NCBI GenBank assembly: GCA_009733745.1
Contig: WNWL01000001.1
Coordinates: forward strand, 310,001-374,000
Reading direction: 5' to 3'
Length of the DNA stretch: 64,000 bases
From: Oceanobacillus sp. HTM 045
GTDB lineage: Bacteria; Pseudomonadota; Alphaproteobacteria; Rhodobacterales; Rhodobacteraceae
Part shown: piece after piece, positions 15,167 to 22,477 of the stretch
How positions within the stretch are numbered: position 1 is the first letter of the stretch
Layout of the letters: each line of letters begins with the position of its first letter
The notes under the pieces: model-generated
What the model was told of the DNA's origin: nothing
The model's database searches: none
The model's input: only the letters and a program-made list of their open reading frames with translations
Program-made: the position numbers and the translations under genes

Positions 15167-15946
15167 ATGCGCGTTGACGCGGGCCGTTTCACGGTCAGAC
15201 TGGCGGAGAACGAGGACGACGTCGCCGCGGCGCAGCGCCTGCGCTACCGCGTGTTCGTCGAGGAGATGGGCGCGAAACCCTCGCCAGAGGACGCCGCGCT
15301 GCGCCGCGAGCGCGACCGCTTCGACCCCTATTTCGACCACCTGATGCTGATCGACAACGAGGCGGAGACGGACGACCCGCTCGATGCCTGCGTCGGCGCC
15401 TACCGCCTGATGCGCGGCTGCGAGGCGCGCAAGGGGATCGGCTTCTACGGCGCGAGCGAATACGACTTGTCCAAGCTGGTGAACTACCCGCGCGAGACGC
15501 TGGAACTGGGCCGTTCCTGCGTCCACGAGAGCGTGCGCGGCGGCGCGGGGATGCACCTGCTCTGGACCGCGCTCGGCCAGTATGTCGACGAGCACGACAT
15601 CGAGATCATGTTCGGCGTGGCGAGCTTCCACGGCACCGATGTCGAGCCGCTGGCGCAGGCGCTGAGCTTCCTGCACCACACCCATCTCGCGCCCGAGGAT
15701 CTCCGGGTTCGCACGCTCGACCAGTATTTCGTCGCGATGGACATCATCCCGCCGGACCAGATCGACCGCGTGGCGGCGATGCGCGCGATCCCGGCGCTGA
15801 TCAAGGCCTACCTGCGCCTCGGTGGCTATGTCGGCGAGGGCGCCTATATCGACCACGAGTTCAATACGGTCGATGTCTGCTTGCTCATGGATACCTCGCG
15901 CATGGTACAGCGCTATCGGAAATTCTATTCGCGCGGTGCGGACTGA
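15167..15946 (+). CDS. olsB: L-ornithine N(alpha)-acyltransferase (ornithine lipid synthesis, first step)
   Basis: This 259-residue GNAT-fold enzyme uses 3-hydroxyacyl-ACP to N-acylate ornithine, giving lyso-ornithine lipid. Conserved family segments are RYRVFVEEMGA (about residues 25-35), FDHLMLID, the LELGRSCVHESVRGG acyl-donor loop, and the C-terminal KAYLRLGGYVGEGAYIDHEFNTVDV stretch, which is nearly diagnostic for OlsB. ATG 15167 follows a G-rich region. OlsA follows 25 bases later on the same strand, giving the usual two-gene pathway. The lipids are membrane components often made under phosphate limitation; no PHO box was identified here. Confidence 0.93.
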   Translation: MRVDAGRFTVRLAENEDDVAAAQRLRYRVFVEEMGAKPSPEDAALRRERDRFDPYFDHLMLIDNEAETDDPLDACVGAYRLMRGCEARKGIGFYGASEYDLSKLVNYPRETLELGRSCVHESVRGGAGMHLLWTALGQYVDEHDIEIMFGVASFHGTDVEPLAQALSFLHHTHLAPEDLRVRTLDQYFVAMDIIPPDQIDRVAAMRAIPALIKAYLRLGGYVGEGAYIDHEFNTVDVCLLMDTSRMVQRYRKFYSRGAD

Positions 15947-15971
15947 GGGCTTCTCCGACGGTGGTCTCGCC

Positions 15972-16790
15972 ATGGTGACATGGAACGAAGCGGCGCCCCC
16001 GGTGCTCGCGCCGCCAACCTTCGGGGGCCGCGTCGCGGGCGGGCTCCGGCTCGTGGCCATGATCCTCCTGACCGTCGTCGCGCTGGCGATCTTCCTGCCC
16101 TGCCGCTGGCTCCGCGAGAAGCTCATGCCGGGCGTCACGCTGCATTTCCGGATCGCGCAGGTCTGGTCGCGGCTCTGCCTGCGGCTGGCGGGGCTGCGGC
16201 TGGCGGTGAAGGGCCGGCCGATCGATTCCGGCGCGCTGGTGGCCAACCACGCGTCCTGGCTCGACATCCTGCCGCTGCGGGCGACGCAGCTTCTCTACTT
16301 CGTCTCCAAGGCAGATGTGCGGAACTGGAAGGGGATCGGCTTCATCGCCGACGTCACCGGCACCGTGTTCATCGAGCGGCGCCGGTCGGAGGCCAAGCGG
16401 CAGGAGGCGGAACTGCGCCGCCGCATCGCGATGGGGCAGGTGCTCTGCTTCTTCCCGGAGGGCACGTCGACCGACGGGCTGCGGGTGCTGCCGTTCAAGA
16501 GCGCGCTGTTCTCGGCCTTCATGGAGACGACGCGCGAGCTCTACGTCCAGCCGGTGACGATCCGCTACCTGACGAACCCGCGCTCCGGCCTGCCGGAGAA
16601 CTTCTACGGCTGGTGGGGCACCATGCCGTTCGGCGGGCATATCTGGGATGTACTCACCCGGTCCTTCGGGGGCAGGGTGGAGGTGATCTATCACCAGCCC
16701 GTCCACCCGGGGGATTTCCCGGACCGGAAGGCCCTGGCCGAACATTGCCAGCGCGAGGTCGCGCGCGGGCTCCACAAGGGAGAGATCTGA
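15972..16790 (+). CDS. olsA: Lyso-ornithine lipid O-acyltransferase
   Basis: This 272-residue PlsC-like acyltransferase adds the second acyl chain to lyso-ornithine lipid at the inner membrane. It has one N-terminal membrane segment (about residues 24-45), and the acyltransferase motifs NHASWLD (H93, D98) and FPEGT (161-165). ATG 15972 is chosen; an in-frame upstream extension would overlap the end of olsB without a better ribosome binding site. Its stop overlaps the start of the next dehydrogenase gene by one base (TGATG), so that gene may be coexpressed. Confidence 0.9.
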   Translation: MVTWNEAAPPVLAPPTFGGRVAGGLRLVAMILLTVVALAIFLPCRWLREKLMPGVTLHFRIAQVWSRLCLRLAGLRLAVKGRPIDSGALVANHASWLDILPLRATQLLYFVSKADVRNWKGIGFIADVTGTVFIERRRSEAKRQEAELRRRIAMGQVLCFFPEGTSTDGLRVLPFKSALFSAFMETTRELYVQPVTIRYLTNPRSGLPENFYGWWGTMPFGGHIWDVLTRSFGGRVEVIYHQPVHPGDFPDRKALAEHCQREVARGLHKGEI

Positions 16791-17680
16791 TGGCGCGCGT
16801 AGCCGTACTGGGAACCGGGATCATGGGCGCGCCGATGGCGCTGAACCTGGCGAAGGCGGGCCACGAGGTAACGGTCTGGAACCGCTCGGCCGACAAGGCG
16901 GAGCGGCTGGCGGATCACGGGCTGGCGGTGGCCTCGACCGCGAAGGGCGCGGTGGAGGGCGCGGACGCGCTGGTCTCGATGCTGTCGGACGGGCCGGTCT
17001 CGGAAGAGCTGCTGCTGGGCGGCGGCGTGATCGCGGCGGTGCCCTCGGGCGCGGTCGTCATGGTGATGTCCTCGATCCCGGTGAACACGGCGCGCCGCCT
17101 GTCGGAGGCCGCGCGCGCGGGCGGGCGGACGGCGGTGGACGCGCCGGTCTCGGGCGGCGAGAAGGGGGCGATCGAGGGCACGCTCGCCATCATGGCCGGC
17201 GGCGGCGAGGCGGATTTCGCGGCGGCGAAGCCCTACCTCGAAGCGATGGGCCGGGCCACCCATGTGGGCCCGGACGGCGCGGGCCAGCTCGCCAAGCTGG
17301 CAAACCAGCTGATCGTCGCCAACACCATCGCCACGGTGAGCGAGGCGCTCCTGCTGGCGGAGCGGGGCGGGGCCGACCCGGCGGCGGTGCGCGAGGCGCT
17401 GCTCGGCGGGTTCGCCGACAGCACCATCCTGCGCCAGCACGGGCTGCGGATGCTGTCGGGCGACTTCGTGCCCGGCGGGCCGGCGAAGTACCAGCTCAAG
17501 GACATCCGCACCGCGCTGGCCAGCGCGGCGGAGGCGAAGCTGGAACTGCCGGTCTCCGAGATGGTGTGCGAGCTCTTCACCAGCATGATCGAACATGGCG
17601 GCGGCGACACCGACCACAGCGGCGTCATCGAGGAGATCCGCCGCCGCAACGGCCTGCCTCAGTCGACGCTGACGGACTGA
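16790..17680 (+). CDS. Beta-hydroxyacid dehydrogenase (3-hydroxyisobutyrate/tartronate-semialdehyde reductase family)
   Basis: This 296-residue NAD(P)-dependent enzyme has the Rossmann motif GTGIMGAPMALNLAKAGH, the substrate-binding DAPVSGGEKGA segment (residues 117-127) and the catalytic lysine K169 in GQLAKLANQ. It would oxidise or reduce a short beta-hydroxyacid such as 3-hydroxyisobutyrate, D-glycerate or gamma-hydroxybutyrate; the exact substrate cannot be read from sequence. It is translationally coupled to olsA by a one-base stop/start overlap, though no biochemical link to ornithine lipids is obvious. A related but separate family member is at 47399. Confidence 0.9.
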   Translation: MARVAVLGTGIMGAPMALNLAKAGHEVTVWNRSADKAERLADHGLAVASTAKGAVEGADALVSMLSDGPVSEELLLGGGVIAAVPSGAVVMVMSSIPVNTARRLSEAARAGGRTAVDAPVSGGEKGAIEGTLAIMAGGGEADFAAAKPYLEAMGRATHVGPDGAGQLAKLANQLIVANTIATVSEALLLAERGGADPAAVREALLGGFADSTILRQHGLRMLSGDFVPGGPAKYQLKDIRTALASAAEAKLELPVSEMVCELFTSMIEHGGGDTDHSGVIEEIRRRNGLPQSTLTD

Positions 17681-17686
17681 ACCGCC

Positions 17687-18313
17687 TCAGGCCAGCGCGC
17701 TGGCGTAGGCGCGGAGCACCCCGGCGGGATCCTCCGCCTCCCAGACCGAGCGGCAGGGGGCGACGAAATCCGTGGTTTCCGAAAGGGTTGCGGCGATCTC
17801 GGGGGTGAGGCCGCCCTCGGCGACGCAGGGCGTCTCGATCATCTCGGCCCACCAGGCGAAGAGCCCGGCATCGGCCTCCGCGCCGTCGCCCAGCGCGCCG
17901 GCGCGGACGGGGCCGAGGCTGACATAGTCCGCCCCCGCCTCGGCGGCGTTCATGGCGTCGTGGCGGGACGCGCCGCCGAAGGCGCCGACGATGCGGTCCT
18001 CGCCCAGCGCCTTGCGGACCTTCCGGACGGACGCGCGCGGCTGGGAGAGGTGGACGCCGTCGAGGCCGAGCGGCTCGACCATGCGGAAATGGTCGTCGAT
18101 CACCAGGGCGATCTCGCGCTCGTGGCAGACCGGCAGGAGGTGGTTGGCGGCCACGCGCCAGGCATCCTCGTCGTCGGTGCCGAGGCGCAGGCGCAGGCAG
18201 GCGACCGGCGCGGCGTCGAGCAGGCGCGCGAGGTCGGCCGCGAACGGCTCGGGGTCGAGCTGCGGCGGGGTGATCAGGTAGATGCGCGGCGGGAGATCGT
18301 CTGTCCTGGACAT
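17687..18313 (-). CDS. thiE: Thiamine phosphate synthase-family protein
   Basis: This 208-residue TIM-barrel protein resembles ThiE/TenI, which joins hydroxymethylpyrimidine diphosphate and thiazole phosphate in thiamine synthesis. Visible family features are IYLITPP at the N-terminus, LVIDDHFRMVEPLGLDGVHL, and GADYVSLGPV with the following glycine-rich phosphate-binding stretch and EGGLTPE. The chain is divergent in the pyrophosphate-binding loops compared with E. coli ThiE, so a TenI-like role cannot be excluded. Start is ATG 18313. It converges on the dehydrogenase gene with a 6-base gap, and no other thiamine genes are near. Confidence 0.8.
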   Translation of the reverse strand: MSRTDDLPPRIYLITPPQLDPEPFAADLARLLDAAPVACLRLRLGTDDEDAWRVAANHLLPVCHEREIALVIDDHFRMVEPLGLDGVHLSQPRASVRKVRKALGEDRIVGAFGGASRHDAMNAAEAGADYVSLGPVRAGALGDGAEADAGLFAWWAEMIETPCVAEGGLTPEIAATLSETTDFVAPCRSVWEAEDPAGVLRAYASALA

Positions 18314-18345
18314 GGCGCGCGCTATAGCGCCTTCCGGCAGGCCGC

Positions 18346-18807
18346 TCAATCGCTTCCGTGAGGCTTGGTTCGGGTCGTGGAGCGGGGTGTCGGGCGCCAG
18401 TCGGGCGGCGCCATCTCGAAGCCGGAGAATTCGAAGGCGGGCGAGACGGTGCAGCCGACCAGCGTGAAGGCCCCGAGCGAGGTCGCCGTCTGCCACCACC
18501 CCGCAGGCACGATGCGCTGCGGGCGCTGGCCGGTGGCGAACTCGGGGCCGAGGATCATCGCCTCCGCATCGTGGCCGTTGGGAGAAACCGCCAGGGATAG
18601 GGGCGCACCGGCGTACCAGTGCCATATCTCGGCGGCATCGACACGGTGCCAGTGGGAGACGTCGCCCGCCTCCAGCAAGTAGTAGATCGCCGTCCCGGCG
18701 GCGCGGACACCCGGCTCCGCCTCCGCCCGCCACGTCTCGGCATACCACCCGCCCTCCGGGTGCGGGGCGAGGCCGAGGCGGTCGATCAGGTCGCGGGCGG
18801 TGCTCAT
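18346..18807 (-). CDS. DUF985 cupin-domain protein
   Basis: This 153-residue single-domain cupin matches the DUF985 family. It has GLAPHPEGGWYAETWR at the N-terminus, the cupin segment SHWHRVDAAEIWHWYAG, with metal-ligand-like His residues, and VPAGWWQTA followed by FTLVGCTVSPAFEFSGFE. Members are small cytoplasmic proteins of uncertain function, possibly sugar- or acyl-binding. It lies 32 bases upstream of thiE on the same strand and may be cotranscribed with it. The divergent neighbour is the DUF1127 gene, and the space between them holds a perfect palindrome. Confidence 0.87.
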   Translation of the reverse strand: MSTARDLIDRLGLAPHPEGGWYAETWRAEAEPGVRAAGTAIYYLLEAGDVSHWHRVDAAEIWHWYAGAPLSLAVSPNGHDAEAMILGPEFATGQRPQRIVPAGWWQTATSLGAFTLVGCTVSPAFEFSGFEMAPPDWRPTPRSTTRTKPHGSD

Positions 18808-18904
18808 GGGCGCAGACTAGCACCCGCGCGAGGCAGGGGCGAGGCCGGCAGGACGAGGCTTGCGGCGGCGTCATCCCGGCTTTCCGCACCGTGGCATCGC
18901 CGCG

Positions 18905-18925
18905 GTATTGTGCAATGCACAATAC
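18905..18925. promoter_or_regulatory. Perfect 10-1-10 palindrome, candidate operator upstream of the DUF1127 gene
   Basis: Arm GTATTGTGCA (18905-18914) is mirrored exactly by TGCACAATAC (18916-18925) about a single central A. A -10-like TTATAT follows at 18929-18934, so a bound repressor would cover the promoter. The low-GC composition here contrasts with the surroundings, as expected for an operator/promoter. Confidence 0.6.
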
Positions 18926-18990
18926 GGGTTATATCTGAGCACGGAAACGCATCGGGTGGGTTCGTCTTTCTTTCCGAAGAGGAGCACGCC

Positions 18991-19230
18991 ATGACAACAC
19001 AAACCATAAAGTTTTCAAACTCATACAGGCATATCCTGCGTGCGGTCGGCACCGTGGGAGCAGGCTTCGGCCATCTCGTTTCGGCGATTTCGCACTTGCA
19101 CAGGGCACGGCGCGTGATCGAGGATTACGAGTACTATGCGCGGATGAGCGACGAGCAGCTCGCCGAGGCCGGGCTTCGCCGCGACCGGATCGGCCAGGTG
19201 CTGGTGGACAAGCACTTCGCCGACCTCTGA
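18991..19230 (+). CDS. DUF1127 small RNA-binding-type protein
   Basis: The 79-residue product ends in the DUF1127 motif. The RARRVIEDYEYYARMSDEQLAEAGLRRDRI stretch (roughly residues 38-68), shown here only in part, includes YYARMSDEQLAEAGL. DUF1127 proteins such as CcaF1 of Rhodobacter sphaeroides bind RNA and act in stress responses and sRNA maturation. The N-terminal 35 residues are lower complexity and unlike the core. ATG 18991 follows AGGAGCACGCC. A palindromic operator candidate and a -10-like box lie just upstream. The 530 bases downstream are gene-free and carry repeat families C and B. Confidence 0.83.
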   Translation: MTTQTIKFSNSYRHILRAVGTVGAGFGHLVSAISHLHRARRVIEDYEYYARMSDEQLAEAGLRRDRIGQVLVDKHFADL

Positions 19231-19321
19231 CACGGGCCGACCTCTGAAACGGATGGCGCGGCACGGCGGCCGCCGCGGTGCCGCAGCGTCCGGCAGAGTC
19301 TGGCGGGGTGAGATTTCAGGG

Positions 19322-19440
19322 CGATGTCACCTCGGGGCGATGTCATCCGGCATGTCACCTGAATTGTCCCCGGCCTGGTGTGAAACCGTCCCGGCCGGGG
19401 AGACTATTCCGGTGACACCATGTCAGCGCCACCTGGTGTC
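19322..19440. promoter_or_regulatory. Cluster of TGTCA/TGACA boxes in a gene-free interval
   Basis: TGTCA occurs at about 19325, 19341 and 19354 (spacing 16 and 13), each preceded by (G/C)AT. Further copies lie around 19407-19440, including TGACACCATGTCA and GGTGTCACCC. Similar boxes occur next to the other copy of repeat C near 9840-9930. No gene start lies within 400 bases downstream on the plus strand, so their role is unclear. Confidence 0.35.
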
Positions 19441-19497
19441 ACCCGCATCCCGAAAGGAGCCGCGATTCACCGCCAGTGGTGAAATGCCCGTTTTCGC
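19437..19497 (-). repeat. Dispersed repeat family C, copy 2 (inverted relative to copy 1)
   Basis: On the minus strand this reads CGAAAAC, then TTTCACC, CTGGCGGTGA, GCGGCTCCTTTCG and GTGAC. These are the same blocks in the same order as 9789-9846 on the plus strand. The hairpin TTCACC/GGTGAA around GCCAGT is retained; one G-C pair of copy 1 is a G-U type pair here. Confidence 0.6.
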
Positions 19498-19589
19498 GGT
19501 CGCGCGCCCGTCGCCGCCGGAGGGCCGGAGTCGGTTCTCGGGAACACGGTAAATTCCCGGGCGTGTCCGCCCCCGTTTCCGGCCCGCGC

Positions 19590-19757
19590 AGAAAATAGCC
19601 GGGTCCGCCTGCGCGAACCCGGCATATCAAACCGACGGAGCCTTAAACCTTTAGCCGGGGGGGCTTCGCAAAATACCGGGCGCCCCCCGACCGGTTCTGA
19701 AATATGGGTCCATCATAGCGATTCGCCCGGTGCGCGGATGTGGCTGATGCCACAATC
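19590..19757 (+). repeat. Dispersed structured intergenic repeat, family B, copy 1
   Basis: About 165 bases align with 21105-21278 in the same orientation. Shared blocks are GAACCCGGC, AATACCGGGCGCCCCC, a GATTCGCC block and a terminal hairpin. Conserved stems are GCCGGGT/ACCCGGC (19598-19624 region), a G-run/C-run stem around 19656-19688, and GTGGC/GCCAC at 19740-19752. It ends 7 bases from the stop of the minus-strand HIT gene and so could serve as that gene's 3' UTR or terminator. On the minus strand the first stem is followed by TATTTT. Confidence 0.75.
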
Positions 19758-19763
19758 CAGACG

Positions 19764-20213
19764 TTAACCGCCGCCGGGCTCCCCGCGCAGGCCGGCGGCG
19801 AGTGCCGCGGCGGTCTCGCGGAGCGCGGCGTCGCCGGGGTTGGGCAGGGCGCGGAAGGTGACCTTGTCCTCGGCGATGTAGCGGCGCGAGGTGATGTCGG
19901 TCTTCTCCACCATCGGCACGAGGTGGGCGTGGGCATGGGCGATGTCGCCGCCGCTGAACATGAAGGCGATCCGGTCGACGCCGTAGAGCGCCTTCTGCAC
20001 CTTCGCGATCCGCTGGCCGAGATGGAGGATCGCGGCGGCGAGGTCGGGCGGCAGCATCTCGAAGGTCTCGTGGTGCGCGTGCGGAACGATCTGGACATGG
20101 CCCTCCCGGATCGGGCCGATATCGAGGAACGCGACGAGGCGGTCGTCGCGATGGACCTCGTGCGCCGGGATCTCGCCCCGCGCGATCCTGCAGAACAGGC
20201 AGTTCTTTTCCAT
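19764..20213 (-). CDS. HIT-family nucleotide hydrolase
   Basis: This 149-residue histidine-triad protein has CLFCRIARGEIPAHEV at the N-terminus (Cys pair at 5 and 8) and the triad H93, H95, H97 in the HAHAHLVP motif. HIT proteins hydrolyse or transfer nucleotidyl groups on substrates such as AMP-lysine or dinucleoside polyphosphates. Start is ATG 20213; an in-frame upstream start at 20246 lacks support from family length. The gene is immediately downstream of a palindrome-containing divergent region and is bracketed, together with the next gene, by the two copies of repeat B. Confidence 0.9.
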   Translation of the reverse strand: MEKNCLFCRIARGEIPAHEVHRDDRLVAFLDIGPIREGHVQIVPHAHHETFEMLPPDLAAAILHLGQRIAKVQKALYGVDRIAFMFSGGDIAHAHAHLVPMVEKTDITSRRYIAEDKVTFRALPNPGDAALRETAAALAAGLRGEPGGG

Positions 20214-20336
20214 CCTTCCCTCCCGTGCCGTAGCGGGCGTCAGCATGTGCGAATCCGGGCGGTCTGCGAAGCCCGGTTCTCTGCCGGATTCCGGCCCGGA
20301 TTGAGGGTTGCCGTTAGGTCAATCCGCAGGCAGGCT

Positions 20337-20351
20337 GTTGCGCTGCGCAAC
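20337..20351. promoter_or_regulatory. 7-1-7 palindrome upstream of the gene at 20381
   Basis: GTTGCGC (20337-20343) and GCGCAAC (20345-20351) form a perfect inverted repeat about a central T, 30 bases before ATG 20381. A second inverted pair, AATCCGGGC and GCCCGGATT, lies further upstream near 20254-20302, in the HIT leader. These may be operators or leader hairpins in the divergent region. Confidence 0.35.
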
Positions 20352-20380
20352 CGTTTGTGCAGGCACCTGGGGAGAGGGGC

Positions 20381-20842
20381 ATGGCGGGTCAGGCGCGGGA
20401 GATCGGCGCGGAAATCCACAGGCAGATCGCCGTCACCTGCAACAATATCGCCTGGAGCCTGATCGAGAAGGCGGAACTGGGCGCGGCGGAGGCCGTGGAG
20501 CTGGTCACGCTCGCGTCGGCGGCGCGGTATCACTGGCATGCCGAGGGGACCGCGCGCCACCGGGCCCATGCGGACCTGCTGCTGGGCTGGGCGCTGGCCC
20601 GCGCCGGGGCGGGGCGGCCGGCGGTGAGCGCGGCCGGAGCGGCGCTCAGCCATTTCGAGGAGGATGGCGGCGCCCGCTGGGAACTGGCCTTCGCCCATGC
20701 CGCGCTGGCGGCCGCGTTCCAGGCGGCGGGCGACGCGGAGGGCTTTGCCCGGCACCACGAGGAGGCGGCGGCGCTGGGGCAGGGGCTCGACGGGGCGGAC
20801 GCGACGTATTTCCGGGCGGCGTTCCGGCGGATCGAGGTTTAG
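20381..20842 (+). CDS. Helical (TPR-like) protein of unknown function
   Basis: The 153-residue product is Ala-rich and predicted all-helical, with repeated helix-turn-helix segments such as ELVTLASAARYHWHAEGTAR, RHRAHADLLLGWALARAG and ELAFAHAALAAAFQAAGD. This arrangement resembles TPR-like hairpins, and no catalytic motif is seen. ATG 20381 has a GGGGAGAGGGGC ribosome binding site. It is divergent from the HIT gene, and both are enclosed by the direct copies of repeat B, so the pair may form a small cassette. I do not recognise a family. Confidence 0.65.
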   Translation: MAGQAREIGAEIHRQIAVTCNNIAWSLIEKAELGAAEAVELVTLASAARYHWHAEGTARHRAHADLLLGWALARAGAGRPAVSAAGAALSHFEEDGGARWELAFAHAALAAAFQAAGDAEGFARHHEEAAALGQGLDGADATYFRAAFRRIEV

Positions 20843-21104
20843 GGGAGGGCGAGCGGCTGGAAGCACTCCGCCAGCTGGACGCCTGTGGTAAGTGTTGAGG
20901 GCTGCGACCGGCCCTGGACGGGCGTGGTGCTCCGTGAGGGTTGCCTGGTTTATGGCAGCAACCCCTCCCGGCCTCTGATCCCCTTGCAACATCCGAGAAC
21001 GCCCGGCCCCGGGGAGGGCCGGACGTGGCCCGCGCTGGTCGCGCGTGCTGCGGCGGGTCGTGCACGTTCTGCCCGAGACCGCTGCCAACTCACCCCTTCC
21101 CCGC
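20843..21104. other. Gene-free interval with a hairpin
   Basis: No supported gene is seen here. A stem GGGTTGC (20938-20944)/GCAACCC (20958-20964) lies within it and could terminate the upstream gene, although no T-run follows. The rest looks like degenerate GC-rich spacer leading into repeat B copy 2. Confidence 0.4.
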
Positions 21105-21278
21105 ACGCAAATTGGCCGGGCCCGCTGTTGGCGAACCCGGCCCGTCAAATCGACCGATGAAGCAGGTACTGATACCGGGAGGGCCTCGCGCAATACCGGG
21201 CGCCCCCTGGCCGTTACTGGAATATGCCCCCATTCTAGGGATTCGCCGGCGGTTGCGATGTGGGAGTTCCCACATTCG
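21105..21278 (+). repeat. Dispersed structured intergenic repeat, family B, copy 2
   Basis: This aligns with 19590-19757 in the same orientation. The first stem is GGCCGGG/CCCGGCC here, and the final hairpin is GTGGG/CCCAC (21260-21273) where copy 1 has GTGGC/GCCAC. The innermost pair is thus C-G in one copy and G-C in the other, a compensatory change. The block AATACCGGGCGCCCCC is identical. The copy sits about 75 bases upstream of the PhyH gene. Confidence 0.75.
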
Positions 21279-21351
21279 GCCGCCCGATTGGAGGCGGCCC
21301 CGGCTTCTGGTAGATTCCCGCCCATAACCAGAACATGTCCGGGAGGATGCC

Positions 21352-22149
21352 GTGAAGCTCACCGAGGCGCAGCTCGCGCAGTTGCGGGACGAAGGCTGGA
21401 TCTTCGTGCCCGACTATTTCAGCCAGGAGGAGGTGGACGTTCTCAAGCGCGCGTCGGACGAGGTGTTCCGCATGAAGCGCGACGAGATCTATCTCGAGAA
21501 GGACGGCACGCCGCGCACGGCATTCGCCGTGCACCGGCTGCACGAGGCGTTCGACATCCTCGGCCGCCACCCGCGGCTGATCGAGCCGCTGAAGCAGCTC
21601 TGGGGCGAGGATCTCTACCTCCACCAGTACAAGGTCAACGCCAAGGCCAAGTTCACCGGCGATGTCTGGCAGTGGCACCAGGACTACGGCAACTGGCTCG
21701 AGAAGGACGGGATGCCGGAGCCGCGGGCGATGAACATCTCGGTGTTCCTCGACGAGGTGTTCCCGTTCAACGGGCCGCTGATGCTGATCCCGCGCTCGCA
21801 CCGCCACGGGGTGCTGGAGAGCACCAAGGACACGCAGACCACCTCCTTCCCGCTCTACACCCAGTCGGAGGAGACGGTGGAGCGGCTCTGCGCCGAGGGC
21901 GGGCTGGTCGCGCCGACCGGCAGGCCGGGCTCGATGCTGATGTTCGACGGGAACCTCGTGCACGGCTCCTCGGGCAACATCACGCCCTTCCCGCGCAAGA
22001 TCGTCTACCTGACGGTCAACGCCTGCTCGAACTGGATCCGGAAGCCCACCCGCGAGGAATGGCTGGCGCACCAGGACTTCACGCCGATCGAGATGGTGGC
22101 GGACGACGCGCTGCTGGAGCTTGCCCGGCGGGAGGCGGCGGTGGCCTGA
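21352..22149 (+). CDS. Phytanoyl-CoA dioxygenase (PhyH)-family Fe(II)/2-oxoglutarate oxygenase
   Basis: This 265-residue protein has the PhyH double-stranded beta-helix with iron ligands H109, D111 (WHQDYG) and H204 (NLVHGSSGN). 2-oxoglutarate-binding residues are expected in the final strand. The segment FNGPLMLIPRSHRHG is typical of the family. It would hydroxylate a small metabolite; the strongly conserved DGMPEPRAMNISVFLD stretch resembles subgroups acting on amino acids or compatible solutes, but the substrate is unknown. The start is a GTG at 21352 after a clear GGGAGG. It is the last plus-strand gene before a minus-strand operon. Confidence 0.85.
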   Translation: MKLTEAQLAQLRDEGWIFVPDYFSQEEVDVLKRASDEVFRMKRDEIYLEKDGTPRTAFAVHRLHEAFDILGRHPRLIEPLKQLWGEDLYLHQYKVNAKAKFTGDVWQWHQDYGNWLEKDGMPEPRAMNISVFLDEVFPFNGPLMLIPRSHRHGVLESTKDTQTTSFPLYTQSEETVERLCAEGGLVAPTGRPGSMLMFDGNLVHGSSGNITPFPRKIVYLTVNACSNWIRKPTREEWLAHQDFTPIEMVADDALLELARREAAVA

Positions 22150-22153
22150 CGGG

Positions 22154-22477
22154 TTACTCCCCCTCCGCCTCGTCGCCGGGCAGGGGCAGGCGGGCGAGGT
22201 GGAACTCGCGCAGGAGGCGCACCGTGGGGCGGGCTCCGAACAGGAGCGAGCCGACGAGGAAGAACCACGTCCCCGCGAAGACCAGCGCGTCGTAGAAGAA
22301 CATGACCGAACCGGCGACGAAGGTCATGGCGGCGGCGAAGTCGATGACCGTGTATATCTTCTCGTAGAGGCCGTAGACCTCGGCATGGCGCCGGGTGGCG
22401 CCGAACCGGGCGGGCTGGAAATAGCCGCCGCCCTTGTTCGCGCCGGGTCTGGCCCCGCTGTTCGAGCCGCCCGTCAT
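22154..22477 (-). CDS. YrhK-domain membrane protein
   Basis: This 107-residue protein has a polar N-terminus followed by two hydrophobic segments (about residues 45-62 and 65-80), then VRLLREFHLARLPLP. This matches YrhK-like domains, small inner-membrane proteins of unknown role. Its ATG overlaps the stop of the beta-propeller gene (ATGA), so it is the third cistron of the SRPBCC/beta-propeller operon. Convergent with the PhyH gene across four bases. Confidence 0.78.
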   Translation of the reverse strand: MTGGSNSGARPGANKGGGYFQPARFGATRRHAEVYGLYEKIYTVIDFAAAMTFVAGSVMFFYDALVFAGTWFFLVGSLLFGARPTVRLLREFHLARLPLPGDEAEGE

